A stretch of 64,000 nucleotides of DNA from Saccharina japonica (GCA_008828725.1 MEHQ01001746.1:327024-391023); one strand, 5' to 3'; positions 45,801-55,427 are shown, counted from the first letter of the stretch. A program made the numbers and translations. Notes: generated by a model not told the origin, from the sequence alone.

Positions 45801-47618
45801 AGTAAATAGGGACCTACGCTGTACTCAAACACCTACCTGGTATAAATATATATCCCTATTTTTACTGACAATATTTGGTCTATTCACTACGAGTATGGTC
45901 CCCCGTACTTGGTTAAGTGGGGGACCATACTCGTAGTAAATAGGACCTACGATACACTGATACACTCAAAAACCTATGTAGTTACCTATTTTTGCTAACA
46001 ATAGTTGGTCCTATTTACTATGGTTGGTCCTATTTACAATGGTCCTCTGAAATATTATATTACGGGGGACCATTATTATAAATAGGACCCCTACGGTACA
46101 CTCAAAAACCTGTACATTTCCCTATTTTTACTAACAATATATGGCCCTATTTACTGCTGTGCTCCTCCGTACTATCACAGGGGACCATATATATATATAT
46201 ATATATATAGTAAATAGGACCTACATTACACAAAAAAACCTGTTTGTTTCCCTAATGTTTGTAACGATATTTGGTCCTATTTACCATGGTCCTCCGTACT
46301 ACGGGGGAGCGTACGCAGTAAATAGAGCCTACGTTCCACCTGAAAACCTATGTTTTTCCTAACAATATATGGTCCTATTTACTGTGGTCCTCCGTACTAT
46401 CACAGGGGACCATATATATATAAATATATTATATATAGCGCCAATTAATAGTAGCGTGGGTAGGCACAATTCGATGCGAGTCGACGAGGGAAGGAAAGGC
46501 TGAAGTCTTCTCGCGATAAAAATGCAAGGCAAGAACCGTAGTGGGGGAGGAGGGAGAGGAGCCTACTTTGTGACCCCGGATCTGAGTTACGACTAGGGAG
46601 GAGAGAGAAAGGAAGGGCGAAGATAATAAATGGGATGGACAAAAAAAAAAAAAAAAAAAAAAAATAGTAAATAGGACCTACAGTACACTAAAAAAAACTG
46701 TATGTTTCCCTAATGTTTCTAACGATATTTGGTCCTATTTACTATGGTCCTCCGTACTACGGAGGAGCGTACGTAGTAAATAGAGCCTACGTTACGCTTG
46801 AAAACCTATATATGTAGCTATTTTTACTAACAATACATGGTCCTATTTACTATGGTCCTCCGTACTATCACAGGGGACCAAATAACCTCCGGTACCCTCA
46901 AAACTCTTTTATGTTTCCATATTTTTAGTAACGATATTTGGTCCTATTTACTATGATCTCCCGTAACAGTCCACCCAGCGGGAGCAACATGTAACCATTG
47001 TTATGCGTATTTGGTGTCCCCATCGGGGATTTGGTTGTACCTGGGAGGCGTTTTTCGGATAATCTGGTGGTGGGTGCTTCTTTAGAGGGCGGTCGGCTGA
47101 AAACCCTTGAGTTAGTTTACTTTCATCAGCGTCTGTCGATAGTCCTCGCCCGTCTTTCCAAAATATATTTTGGGGTTCCATGAGCGTCTCGTTCGCTATC
47201 GTTGACCTCCGGGGCACTCCCTTTCCCATGCATTAGCAGTGCTACTTGGTGCTATATTCCGGTCCAGGAGCACACGATAACAACACTATATGATGGTGTC
47301 TTTGGCGGGTCTGTTTATTGCGGGCAATCGGCTGAAAAAGCTCGAGTACCGTAAGTTGTTTCACGTCGGCAGCTATTAAAAGCTGTCGCTACGAGTCGAG
47401 TCGTTGTGCTTGTTTCAAGATATACGTTGGGGTTCCATCAGTGAGGGGAAACGAAAAAAAAAAAAACGGAGCCACGCTCTCCCATGTACGCATTATAAAA
47501 ACACAAAAACAAATATATATATATATTAACCAACAAGCGACACAACAAACAAGGAAATAAGAAAAATAGAATACAATAACAACAATCAACAACAACTACT
47601 ACTACTACTATGTACAGT

Positions 47619-47655
<37 letters not shown>

Positions 47656-48443
47656 AAAGTAGCGGAAACAAAAAAAAAGCAAAAAGCAAAAAGCAAAAAG
47701 CAAAAAAGCAAACAAAAACAAAAAGTAGCAGGGAAAAAAACAAAAACAAAAAACATTACAGTATCAAGCCCCCCCCCCGTCTCACCTTCCGCGGACGCGA
47801 CTCTATGCGGAGGACCGCCAACGCCGCCGACGCTCCGTGACCGCAGCAGCACCACCTTCTCCTCCCTGAGGAGCTTCTCCTTCTCCCTCAACTGCTGCTC
47901 CTTCCGCACGAGCCTCTCCTCCACCGTCGTCAACGTTTCCCCCGTCCTGCCCCGGTACGCACCCCCCATCGAAAAGGCCTCCTGGACCTCCTCCACCTCC
48001 CTCTCCGTCGCCAGAACCTGCAGGCCGATGGCGACGATCTCCGACTCCAGGTTGTGCACCGTCTCCAGGTCTTGCTGGGCGCTGGGGGCTCTCGATCCGT
48101 TGCGAGACACCCAGTCGGCGGGCGTGCTCTCCGGCAAGGCCATGCCGCCGCCGCCGCTGACGCCGCCGCTGACGCCGCCGATGCCGCCGGCCGCGGCGGT
48201 CGAAAACGCCGGAGCGAGGTTGTTCTCGTCGTGCAGCATCGACGCGGCGAGGAACGCGTTGTGGTCGGAGGAGGTTATCGACCCGTCGCGGACAACGCTT
48301 CGGGCCCACATCGAAAATATCTCTCTCTTCAGGAAAAAATAGGGCTCACGTTGCTTTTCGCCCTCGACAACTATGTAATATCTACGTACGTAGGAGTACG
48401 TAGTAGTATTATCGTTATAGCGGCGGCGTGACTTTCTTTCGCT
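39306..48443 (-). CDS. Coiled-coil protein with four C-terminal membrane helices (3 exons)
   Basis: Minus join 48443-47786, 43555-43484 and 39823-39306: 1248 nt, 415 residues plus TAG; phases agree at both junctions (1+2, 1+2). The first exon reads RRYYIVVEGEKQREPYFFLK, REIFSMWARSVVRDGS and SSDHNAFLAASMLHDENN, then a Gly-rich linker and a coiled coil (LETVHNLESEIVAIGLQV; LVRKEQQLREKEKLLREEKV). The second gives VPQKRVSFVMTSTFVDDPDG. The third carries four hydrophobic segments: LPILVSTLLAGFTLVMFDVA, LAVIAFGLESSASIVLSLV, VTIVALLAFALGVVAFVVAF and WIAVVALVFCPTLIAGGLYA. Cytosolic coiled coil plus four short-loop helices recalls Orai-type calcium-channel architecture, but this is only a resemblance. 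The gene probably extends upstream, since the first exon opens at an acceptor. Introns are 4230 and 3660 bp. Confidence 0.75.
39893..40145. mobile_element. MITE family B (hAT-like), copy 1
   Basis: Left end TAGGGCTGAGCACTGGC, right end GCCAGTGCCCACCCCCA. The body shares CAGTATACTAGAT...GCAGCAGTAT and GATTACTACTGCCA with the 55.0 and 58.0 kb copies. Inserted in the intron just before the terminal exon. Confidence 0.75.
40530..40815 (+). repeat. ~60-bp tandem array (TTACCGACGGCAAA...CCCACACTAACTCCAAGTAG)
   Basis: About five units. Each has TTACCGACGGCAAACTT, then TCCCACACTAACTCCAAGTA and TGACGTGTGAAAC. The second block is shared with hairpin family G near 55.6 and 60.7 kb. Confidence 0.9.
40866..41046. 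mobile_element. MITE family A, copy 2
   Basis: TA-flanked ends CAGTACAAGACAC and GGTGTCCTGTACTG, with inner AAGAAACAGG and TTTCTCATTAGG. Confidence 0.85.
41330..42370 (+). repeat. ~60-bp tandem satellite (GGTCAGTCAAAGCGTCAAA)
   Basis: More than a dozen diverged units combining GGTCAGTCAAAGCGTCAAA, CGGTCTCCTAGCATATTTG and TATACCAGTTTTAGTGTAGG. It lies within the 3660-bp intron of the minus-strand gene. Confidence 0.92.
42371..43010. other. Intronic DNA, no confirmed feature
   Basis: ORFs on both strands without recognisable domains. Confidence 0.4.
43015..43500. repeat. ~200-bp tandem duplication covering a 5' splice site
   Basis: CCCGAAAGGGGGGGAACT...TACCATTTATCATC...GACATGGGCTTGTTGCTTAC occurs at about 43026-43205 and again at about 43222-43500. 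The second copy ends in the real donor and the last bases of the middle exon. A+A-rich ATAAAACAAA repeats lie at 43310-43455. Confidence 0.7.
43484..43555 (-). CDS. Small middle exon of the minus-strand membrane-protein gene
   Basis: 72 nt between a T-rich acceptor (TTTTTTTAG) and donor GTAAGC. In phase it reads VPQKRVSFVMTSTFVDDPDG EVA. A second copy of the donor region occurs at 43150-43205. Confidence 0.75.
43590..44340 (+). repeat. Diverged tandem repeat (GCATGGCAGCAGAGG units)
   Basis: Three or more partial copies of CATGGCAGCAGAGG...AAAAAGTG.AAGATTGAACG separated by 130-200 bp, interrupted at 43685-43815 by dispersed family F. Confidence 0.6.
43685..43815 (+). repeat. Dispersed repeat family F, copy 1 (poly-T end)
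   Basis: GAGTTCCACAGATGTTAG...CCCGTAGTTGGCGCGATGGG...CCTCGATCTCACAGCTGTG followed by a T run. It recurs at 57190-57330, and partly at 53262-53335 in reverse. Confidence 0.75.
44345..44520. repeat. Dispersed repeat family E, copy 1
   Basis: GAGACGGAGCACCGATCCTA...AATAGAGACACCTCCCAACA...GGGCGCTCATTACGTTG. Other copies at 49165-49320, 49380-49470 (partial) and 50225-50375. Confidence 0.75.
44814..45117. mobile_element. MITE family A, copy 3 (internally duplicated)
   Basis: Outer ends ACTGTACAGGACACCTAATA and CCTGTACTGT. The core (TCGTTATCTTGA...GTGTAGAAATCACC) is present twice, giving about 300 bp instead of about 180. Confidence 0.8.
45455..45545. repeat. Hairpin repeat family G, single copy
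   Basis: CCCTTAAGAACTGGTCCCAC...CTACTTGGAATTAGTGTAGG...CAGTTCTGAATGGGTTAA; arms can pair through AGAACTG/CAGTTCT. Confidence 0.8.
45686..46440. repeat. Tandem array of family C units (GTAAATAGGACC...GGTCCTATTTAC)
   Basis: Units of 110-145 bp each begin AGTAAATAGGACCTACG and end TGGTCCTATTTACT, so each is a small inverted-repeat element. Six or more head-to-tail units with TATA microsatellites between some. Confidence 0.85.
46441..46663 (+). mobile_element. SINE family 1, 5'-truncated copy with poly(A) tail
   Basis: The body (AGCGTGGGTAGGCACAATTC...GAGGAGCCTACTTTGTGACC...ATAATAAATGGGATGGAC) ends in an uninterrupted A run of more than 20 bases. It matches the fuller minus-strand copy at 57566-57925 and is inserted between family C units. 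Confidence 0.85.
46664..46962. repeat. Tandem array of family C units, continuation
   Basis: Continues 45686-46440 after the SINE, with two to three more units. Confidence 0.85.
46965..47600. other. Intronic DNA with loose ~210-bp duplication
   Basis: CGGCTGAAAA.C.CGAGT...TTGGGGTTCCATCAGTGAG near 47330-47450 resembles 47090-47190. A minus frame at 47229-46951 has no recognisable domain. Confidence 0.45.
47620..47655. repeat. (AAC)n microsatellite
   Basis: Uninterrupted CAACAACAA run, in the intron just after the coiled-coil exon donor. Confidence 0.95.
47786..48443 (-). CDS. Coiled-coil exon of the minus-strand membrane-protein gene
   Basis: Acceptor TTTTTAAATTCCAG, donor GTGAGA. It opens in phase 0 with SERKSRRRYNDN and ends one base into a codon (GAA G). 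The first ATG is at 48311, but the 44 codons before it are also open and protein-like (YYIVVEGEKQREPYFF), so the true start probably lies in an earlier exon. GC-rich compared with surrounding introns. Confidence 0.78.
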
Positions 48444-48492
48444 CTGGAATTTAAAAAGAGAAAAAAAAACAAAAATGGGCGTCTTCTGCTTC

Positions 48493-48495
<3 letters not shown>

Positions 48496-48543
<48 letters not shown>
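48496..48543. repeat. (GCT)16 microsatellite
   Basis: Sixteen perfect GCT units about 50 bp upstream (gene sense) of the coiled-coil exon, most likely intronic. Confidence 0.95.
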
Positions 48544-48544
<1 letters not shown>

Positions 48545-48719
48545 GCTTCGATGCTCCGCCGCTTCGACAACACCCCCCCCCGGCTCGGAAAGAAACGCCA
48601 CACCAGCGAAGTACAACGTACGGCGCTACCAGCGGGCGCGTGTGTGTGTGTGTGTGTTTGTTTTTGTTGCTGTGGTGCTCTTGAATCTTTTAGCACTAAA
48701 TGACTGCACGCCACAGAAA

Positions 48720-49000
48720 CAAAGATCAAACTCTACTTTCCAGTAATTTGGTTCCCCCCCCCCTAAAAAAAAACGTTTTGTTGTTCAAAAAACAAAATCT
48801 GCTCCGCTTCTCCTCCGCTCCGCTTCTCCAATAGTCGAATCGCAGCTCCGACTAGTTATTACTCCTGCTTCGGCTCAGGACAACAAGAAAAAATTCGCTC
48901 CGCTGCTCCGCTGCTCCGTTTGTGATGCTGGTTCTTATTCCGATGCCCCCCCTGGTGCAGAATTATTCCGCGTCTTGACGTTTTTTTAGGCGTGACTTAG
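48720..49000. repeat. CTCCGCT-rich low-complexity stretch
   Basis: Imperfect CTCCGCTTCTC / CTCCGCTGCTC repeats, no gene. Confidence 0.5.
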
Positions 49001-49144
49001 GGCCTTCCAGCCCCTTCGCTGCCTCGAGAGACCTCTCGATACACGCACGTCTTCGTCAGAATTCTGAGGCGAGCCGGAACCGAGACGCAAGCAAACGGTG
49101 ATGGCATAGTGTCGACGAAACGATACCGGGAAAGATCTGACGAG

Positions 49145-49146
<2 letters not shown>

Positions 49147-49179
<33 letters not shown>

Positions 49180-49320
49180 ACTCATTTGTTGCTTGCCTTA
49201 GTAATTTGACCATTGACCACGCATCCCTTTTGAGACGGAGCACCGTTCCTACTCCTAATAGAGACACCTCCAACATTTGGGCGCTAAATACGTTTTTTTC
49301 CATATATTATAAAGAAACGG
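49147..49320. repeat. Poly-G run followed by family E copy 2
   Basis: An uninterrupted G run (about 49146-49178) leads into TACTCATTTGTTGCTTGCCT and the family E sequence. Confidence 0.8.
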
Positions 49321-49477
49321 TTTGCTAATCCTATCCCCTCCCTGTTTCGCCTCCTTTGGCCGCCATCTATCTCCTAAGATAGCGATGCGCGGGGGGGGGG
49401 CGGGCTACTCATTTGTTGCTTGCCTTTGTCATTTGATCATTGGCCATGCATCCCTTTCGAGACGGAGGGGGGGGTGT

Positions 49478-50210
49478 ACTTCATTGTCATGCATGGCCGT
49501 AGTCGTATGACCATAGACCCTCGCATCCCTACAATGCCGGGACAGAGCACGTCGGGTTTTCACCGACCAGGCAGACATTGCTATAATAGCACCAAGCGCG
49601 AAACGGCGTTAGGTTTTGAGCGAGTCGCATGAAGAGTGAGCTACATCCTACGAAGAAACGCTTGTGAGGCGGACTTGCATATGGATGGCAGCTTCAATGA
49701 GGGGGTTGTACTTCATTTTCATGCATGGACGTAGTCGTATGACCATAGACCCTTGCATCCCTACAATGCCGGGACGGAGCACGTTGGGTTTACACCAACC
49801 AGGTAGAAATTGCTTGCACCAAGCGCGAAGCACCGTGAGGTATTGGGCGAGTCGCATGGAGGGTGAGCTGCATCCTGCTAAGAACCGCCTCTGAGGCGGA
49901 CTTGCACATGGATGACAGCTTCAATGAGTTAACTTAATTTATGGTGTGGCCACTTCCTGAGACAGCAATGGGAGCATTATGTAACTGCCTCGCGGGTGCC
50001 TTACCATATACACACTATGTGATACGATCATTCCCCTTGTGCGGAGCAAAGGTTCTCCACCCCGCACAAATGATCTAACCAGACCGCCAGCCTGGGTGAC
50101 CGCCAAAAAAAAACAAAAACGGTACCCTGGTTGTCTAGCTCACGCAGTGAGAGGCATGTTTTACAGCGCCGTCGCCAAGCGACGCCAACCCAACCTATAA
50201 ATATATAACA
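49478..50210 (-). repeat. Dispersed repeat family D, two tandem minus copies
   Basis: A short copy (49478-49690) is followed by a near full-length one (49705-50210) ending at CCAACCCAACCTATAAATAT. Same landmarks as 53430-53935 in reverse. Confidence 0.85.
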
Positions 50211-50224
50211 TATTTATAAGTGGT

Positions 50225-50375
50225 AGAGGGGGGGGAGGCGGGGGCGTACACATCTGTTGCTTGCCTTATAAGCCATTTGGCCATTGACCACGCATCTCGA
50301 GATGGAGCACCGTTCCTACTCCTTATAGAGTCACATCCAACAATTGGGGCACTCATTACGTTTTTTTTCCATCCC
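50225..50375. repeat. Dispersed repeat family E, copy 3
   Basis: Starts in a G-rich run and includes CATTTGGCCATTGACCACGC and GGAGCACCGTTCCTACTCCT. Confidence 0.75.
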
Positions 50376-50500
50376 ATTTATTACCTTCGCCCTTCCTTTC
50401 TCTCTCCTCCCTAGTCGTAACTCAGATCCGGGGTCACAAAGTAGGCTCCTCGCCCTCCTCCCCCACTACGGTTCTTGCCTTGCATTTTTATCACGTTGTT
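50367..50500 (-). mobile_element. SINE family 1, truncated minus copy
   Basis: Begins (plus view) with a T run, then CCATCCCATTTATTACC...GGGGTCACAAAGTAGGCTCC, the reverse of the 46.5 kb copy. Confidence 0.8.
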
Positions 50501-50611
50501 TCCATACATTGCATTAAAAACCCTTCCTGTTTCGTCGCCTGTTGCCACCATCTATCTCCTAGGCTATCTCCTAGGATAGCGATCGTGTTCTCGCTTTTAT
50601 CAATTACCGGG

Positions 50612-50712
50612 GACGGTAGTAAATAGGACCTGCGGTACACATAAAAACCTATATATTTATCTATTTTTACTAACAATTTTTGGTTTTATTTACTATGGTC
50701 CTCCGTTGATCA
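50612..50712. mobile_element. Family C single copy
   Basis: GTAAATAGGACCTGCGG at the left and TTTTATTTACTATGGTCC at the right, similar interior to the array units. Confidence 0.7.
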
Positions 50713-50789
50713 CCACACGGGGGGTAGAGACACGGGATGCCATGTATCGTTACAACAGCAGAAGGACTAGGCATCTATAAAAAAGTAAC

Positions 50790-51440
50790 ACCCGATATTC
50801 TGTACTGCGGATACTGCCAAATACTTGAGTATATTTGGGGGGTCCGATACGGCGGGTACTCCTTGTACTCGCAGTATTTGGGCCATCAGTACTTGCTCAT
50901 ACTCACAGTACTCACAGTATTAAGGCCGCCAGTACTCCAATACTCTCAGTGCTCGGAGTGCGAAATGTACACGATACTCCGAGTATAACTCGGAGAATCA
51001 AGTATACTGGACTCCTCTGGGCATCATTTTAAGGGTTCGGCCGTCAGTACTCCCAGGTTCTGGGACCATGTGACTGGCGTTTGCAACATTTCACAATTCG
51101 CGGATGCTCCCAGTACCTGGAAATATATCATTAGTGTATCCTCGAGAAAAAAAACTGCAGGTACTTTGTGTACTCGCCGTATTTCAAGGTTTATGTACTG
51201 CTGATACTGCCTTATACTCCAAGTACTTCGGAGTTCCATACTGCGAGTACTGCTTGTAGTCGGGGTTCTGTACTGATCATATGCCCAGTACTCGCAGTAT
51301 TTGGGCCTTCAGTACTGCTCATACTCCCAGTACTCGCAGTATTTAGGCTGCCAGTACCCTAATACTCTCAGTACTCGGAGTATGAAATGTACTTGATACT
51401 CCCGAGTATAATCGGCGTATGAAGGATACTGGGAGCATCT
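50790..51440. repeat. GTACTC-rich tandem repeat, second locus
   Basis: CAGTACTCGCAGTATTTGGG/AGGC motifs and ATACTCTCAGTACTCGGAGT, shared with 29440-29590. Confidence 0.7.
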
Positions 51441-51522
51441 GTGAAACTTTTTTTCCCGGGATAAAGCAGTCAGTAGTCGGTACTACAATACGACTACCAA
51501 TTTCGGAATAGCTACTGGTATA

Positions 51523-51680
51523 CAGCAGTATAGGACACCTAATATAAGAAATAGGAAACCCGATCCAGGCTGGATTTCTTATTCGAGAATGGGTGCATTC
51601 TACACTGACTTCAGCATGACGACGTCCCGAATATCTCATATCCCTGCAAGTCTCCGCCTGCCTTTTTACTGAGTCTTTTA
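51523..51680. mobile_element. MITE family A, copy 4 (right end lost)
   Basis: CAGTATAGGACACCTAATAT at the left; GGCTGGATTTCTTATTCGAG inside. The matching right end is absent. Confidence 0.7.
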
Positions 51681-51774
51681 CCGGTACGAATTAATATCAA
51701 TATTATATGTGTCTTGTACCTTGTGCCTGTATACGAGTACTCGTACACAGTAGTATTAATAGTACCTATTACGG

Positions 51775-51920
51775 ACCAAAGGACCATACTAATAGTAAAT
51801 AGGACCAAATATTGTTATTAAATATAAATATTAATAGTAAAAAGGTACAAACAGGGAAATATATAGTTTTTTGTGTTTTTGTATTATTCATAGCATACTG
51901 CTGTACGTACTATGATGGCC
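51775..51920. mobile_element. Family C fragment
   Basis: TAGTAAATAGGACCAAATAT, then a degraded body with ACAGGGAAATATATAG. Confidence 0.55.
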
Positions 51921-52037
51921 CTCCGTGATTTTCAAATTGTACGAGTCCGTATCGCACTGCTGCTGTTGTTGTCACTCACTTGTCCCCAAGCAAAAAGCAT
52001 GCCAGTACGAACATACATACGGTGTGGTCTGCCTCAC

Positions 52038-52155
52038 CTGCTTGCACTGCTCTATGATGCACAGGAGGAATGATGTGCAGCAGGGACACAGCAAAACAAT
52101 GTCTCCTACCGACAGCTCCGGGGGGCTTTCCGTGGACTGCTTCGCTGGGACGAAC
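52038..52155 (-). CDS. Candidate upstream exon of the minus-strand membrane-protein gene
   Basis: Acceptor CGCATCCCAG, donor GTGAGG. The frame reads FVPAKQSTESPPELSVGDIV then LLCPCCTSFLLCIIEQCKQ and ends in phase 0, matching the phase-0 start of the coiled-coil exon at 48443. Protein-like, but unrelated to any family I recognise, and its membership in that gene is inferred from strand, order and phase only. Confidence 0.4.
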
Positions 52156-52159
52156 CTGG

Positions 52160-53085
52160 GATGCGCCTACTCGTATACTTCGAAGTATATGCCTTCGCGT
52201 TTAGTGCCGAGAGCGCTGTGAGCTTGTGAGCAGCATCGTCGGCTGTTTTTTCAAGACAAGACCCCCAACGGATGCCGCACACGTATGTTATGAATACGTA
52301 CGCATAGTTGTGCAACGTGTTCTATATTCGAAAACTAAAACTGCAGACTGCAGACCCCCAAACGTCAATACTTCCAAGTTTGTTCATGATCGACATATCG
52401 GCACGCACGCTGCTGCTGCTGTGCAGCCAAGTTCTCGATTACGCCATGAGCTTAATTCTGGGAACGTTCCAAGCGCTGCGATCGGTCCAACCTCCTCCGG
52501 GTTGCTCGCTATGTATGACATTATTGATAGCATGGTACCAGGTATATATATATACCTGCACTTAGGCGAAGCGAGAAAACCAAGACATCACATCATATCC
52601 ACCTACACCAGGTACAGGAAAATAAAAAAAGAAAAACCACAGCTATCAATAGCTGCTGCTGCTGCTGTTGCGGGCTGTGGAGATCTTGTTTCGTCCAAAC
52701 TCATCTTTGGCAAGATTCGTGTGATGCTTCGATGTATTCACACATAATATACGTCAGCGTTTCGCACACATTCGGAGAAACCGCCACCCGCGCAGCAGTA
52801 CGTAGACACGTAGACACCATTTTCCGTCCCGACAAAAAAATACCGCTGCATCCACGCTGCACCCGACACCCGTTGAATTTCCGTTTTTATACCGTACATA
52901 GAGAAAAAATCCAAACGACAGGCAGCTGCAGTAGCCTTTACCGCACCACTGAATTATTATCTAGGATAAAGTATGGAAATCGGGGAATATTTTATTATAT
53001 ACCTTTTAGTCTGGTCGACCAATTTTTAAAAAAAAAAAAAACGCCTGATTTTTTCGAGACAAAGCTCATAAGGGTCGGGGCGGGG
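52160..53085. other. No confirmed feature
   Basis: A long plus frame at 52226-52747 has no recognisable domain. A family F fragment is suggested at about 52680-52720. Confidence 0.4.
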
Positions 53086-53090
53086 ACGGG

Positions 53091-53127
53091 GTTGGGGTTA
53101 GGGTTAGGGTTAGGGTTAGGGTTAGGG
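53091..53127 (+). repeat. Interstitial telomeric repeat (TTAGGG)5
   Basis: Five perfect TTAGGG units (53098-53127) preceded by degenerate GGGGTTGGGG. Flanking sequence continues on both sides, so it is internal. Confidence 0.95.
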
Positions 53128-53261
53128 TCTAAAGTAGTGTTTTCGGCGTTTTTCTCAATATTCGGTCTCATAACACTGGAACCACACGCGGGCCACAACC
53201 AAGTCCCCATTTTCTATACTGTATCCTATATAATAATTCAGAATTGCGGTAAAGGCGACAC

Positions 53262-53335
53262 TCGGCAGCTGTGAGATGGAGGATTTCGTCGAAACTCATC
53301 CATCTTGCCTTTGCAAGCTGTGCGTGATACTTCCA
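53262..53335 (-). repeat. Dispersed repeat family F, reverse fragment
   Basis: GCAGCTGTGAGATGGAGGAT then TTCGTCGAAACTCATC is the reverse of the CTCGATCTCACAGCTG end at 43.8 and 57.3 kb. Confidence 0.6.
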
Positions 53336-53429
53336 TCGCGCGGGCTACGTACGGGATAACATCCCAAGATAACAAGATTACTTACTTAACCCCCCTATAA
53401 ATATAGAATATACTTATAGGTAATATATA

Positions 53430-53935
53430 ATATATTCATAGGTTGGGTTGGCGTCGGTTGGCGACGACGCTGTTAAACACGCCTCTCTGCGTGAGCTACT
53501 CGTAGACAACCAGGGTACCGTTTTTTTTTTTGGGGTTAGGCTGGCGGTCGAGTTAGATCATATGTGCGGGGTGGAGAACCTTTGCTCCGCACAAGGGGAA
53601 TGATCGTATCACGTAGTGTGTACATGGTTAGGCACCCGCGAGGCAGTTACATAAGTGCTCTCATTGCTGTCTCGGGAAGTGGCCACACCAGAAACTAAAA
53701 TATCTCATTGAAGCTGTCATCCATATGCAAGTTCGCCTCACGAGCGGTTCTTAGTAGGGTGCAGCTCACCCTTCATGCGCCTCGCCGAGCACCTCACGGC
53801 GCTTCGCGCTTGGTGCAAGCAATGTCTGCCTGGTCGGTGAAAACCCGACATGCTCCGTCCCGGCATTGTAGGGATACGAGGGTCTATGGTCATACGACTA
53901 CGGCCATGCATGAAAATGAAGTACACCCCCCCATT
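53430..53935 (+). repeat. Dispersed repeat family D, near full-length copy
   Basis: From ATAGGTTGGGTTGGCGTCGG to GCATGAAAATGAAGTACACC, with all family landmarks; the best reference copy in the window. Confidence 0.88.
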
Positions 53936-54105
53936 TCCAGGCTGATCCCCTCGTCAACAGAGATGCTGTACGACGAGTATGCAAACGCCAACCTATTATG
54001 CGTCTACGGACGGACGGAAAGGTCTCTATTAAGGGACCCCTTCGGTCAAACAAGATAAGAGTACTTGAGTCTTGAAAAAAAACAATATATATATATATAG
54101 TTAAG

Positions 54106-54263
54106 TAGCCAAAATCGGGTATACCCGATGGGTTTGTGGCCAGCATCGGGTGGTGGCCGGCGCTGGCCAATGAGATGGCGCCCTGGGGTCGTCGCGCTCA
54201 CTAAAATACAATGGTACCCTGTTTTGGCCGCAAACCCATCGGGTATACCCGATGTTGGCCACT
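54106..54263. mobile_element. ~155-bp palindromic MITE (ATCGGGTATACCCGAT ends)
   Basis: The left arm AGCCAAAATCGGGTATACCC...GGGTTTGTGGCCA and right arm GGCCGCAAACCCATCGGGTA...GTTGGCCACT are inverted copies; each arm itself contains the 16-bp palindrome. Confidence 0.8.
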
Positions 54264-54745
54264 GCTCTTTATATATATGTATGTCTGCAGTGCTTTTATA
54301 ATATTTGCCCGAACGGTCCCCTTAAGATTATCTGAATATGACATATTTCCAAAGCGGGTATTTGCGTTGTGTACGGATGTATACCAACCTTTTTTTGTGT
54401 GTGCGTGTGTGTTCTTCACATTAAACTGGTACTTCCACCCGTGGGCACCCAGCACACATTAAACCGTCTCAAGAGAGATACAACAAGCCCTGGGGTCACA
54501 AAACTACGAACGGCACCGCAGCAAACTACGTCGATACGCAGTAAGCAGAGAGAGAGTAGACAATCAAATGCCTTGTTCATCGTATATTGAAAACAAAATT
54601 ACGAAGAAAAACAAATCGGGATTTTAAAAAATGTGTTATGTATGTCGTGCCCCCCCTCCAAAGGAGATGAGGCAAACAATACAAAACAAACAAGAAGAAA
54701 ACAGCAGTATGCACCCCGATCTATTACAAACAGTAAACAGGGTAA
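54264..54745. other. No recognised feature
   Basis: Mixed DNA with a GT run near 54395-54410. Confidence 0.4.
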
Positions 54746-54751
54746 AACCTT

Positions 54752-54840
54752 GACTAGTAAATAGGACCAAATATTGTTCGTAAAAACGGGGAAGTACGCA
54801 GGTTTTGCGTCTACCGTAGGTCCTATTTACTAGCATTTAC
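54752..54840. mobile_element. Family C solo copy with clear inverted ends
   Basis: CTAGTAAATAGGACC at the left and GGTCCTATTTACTAG at the right are perfect inverted repeats about 85 bp apart; the simplest form of the unit arrayed at 45.7-46.9 kb. Confidence 0.85.
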
Positions 54841-55006
54841 TATGGATGCCCCCCCGGTAGTAAGAACGAAAGGAATTTGGAGAAATTCGGGTCAAAAATC
54901 CGTCCCAGGGTTGATGAAATATAAGAACCGTTTGTATTGAATAGAACTATCCAAACGTTCCTTATGATTCCGGACAGAGCGGGTACATTCCATATCATGT
55001 CAGGCG

Positions 55007-55274
55007 TAGGGCTGGGCACTGGCACAGACAGTATGTACTGGGCAGTGGGAGTAGTAGTCTACTGGTTGACCTGGCCAGTGTAATCGCCAGTAGGTTTTAT
55101 CGTACGTACCTCCCAAGAAACACGGCCATGTTATTATACGGAAACCCATCAAAACCGTTTCGGAAGGAGAGAGGCGAGAGGAGAGACAACAGTATACTGC
55201 TGCAACCCAGTACACTGGTTGGTTTTGGCGGCAGTAGAATCGCTACTGACTGAGTCAGCCAGTGCTCAGCCCTA
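55007..55274. mobile_element. MITE family B (hAT-like), copy 2
   Basis: TAGGGCTGGGCACTGGC left and GCCAGTGCTCAGCCCTA right. The adjacent octamers do not match, so the duplication has decayed. Confidence 0.85.
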
Positions 55275-55350
55275 TATAGAGATGCGGTATTGGAAGGTGG
55301 AGATAGTACGGGCATATGACTGTGTATAACACACCCCCGGTGATGAAAAA

Positions 55351-55359
55351 ACAACAACT

Positions 55360-55398
<39 letters not shown>
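55351..55398. repeat. (AAC)n microsatellite
   Basis: ACAACAACTACAACAACAAC continuing for about 48 bp. Confidence 0.95.
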
Positions 55399-55427
55399 CC
55401 CGGGGTGGTATATGGTACTGTGGGGGT

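Noticed and set aside
47786-48311. Poly-Cys/Phe tail of the coiled-coil ORF
   Set aside because: Those residues come from intronic AAC and A-rich repeats past a clear GTGAGA donor.
53091-53127. Chromosome end
   Set aside because: Only five perfect repeats with normal sequence on both sides.
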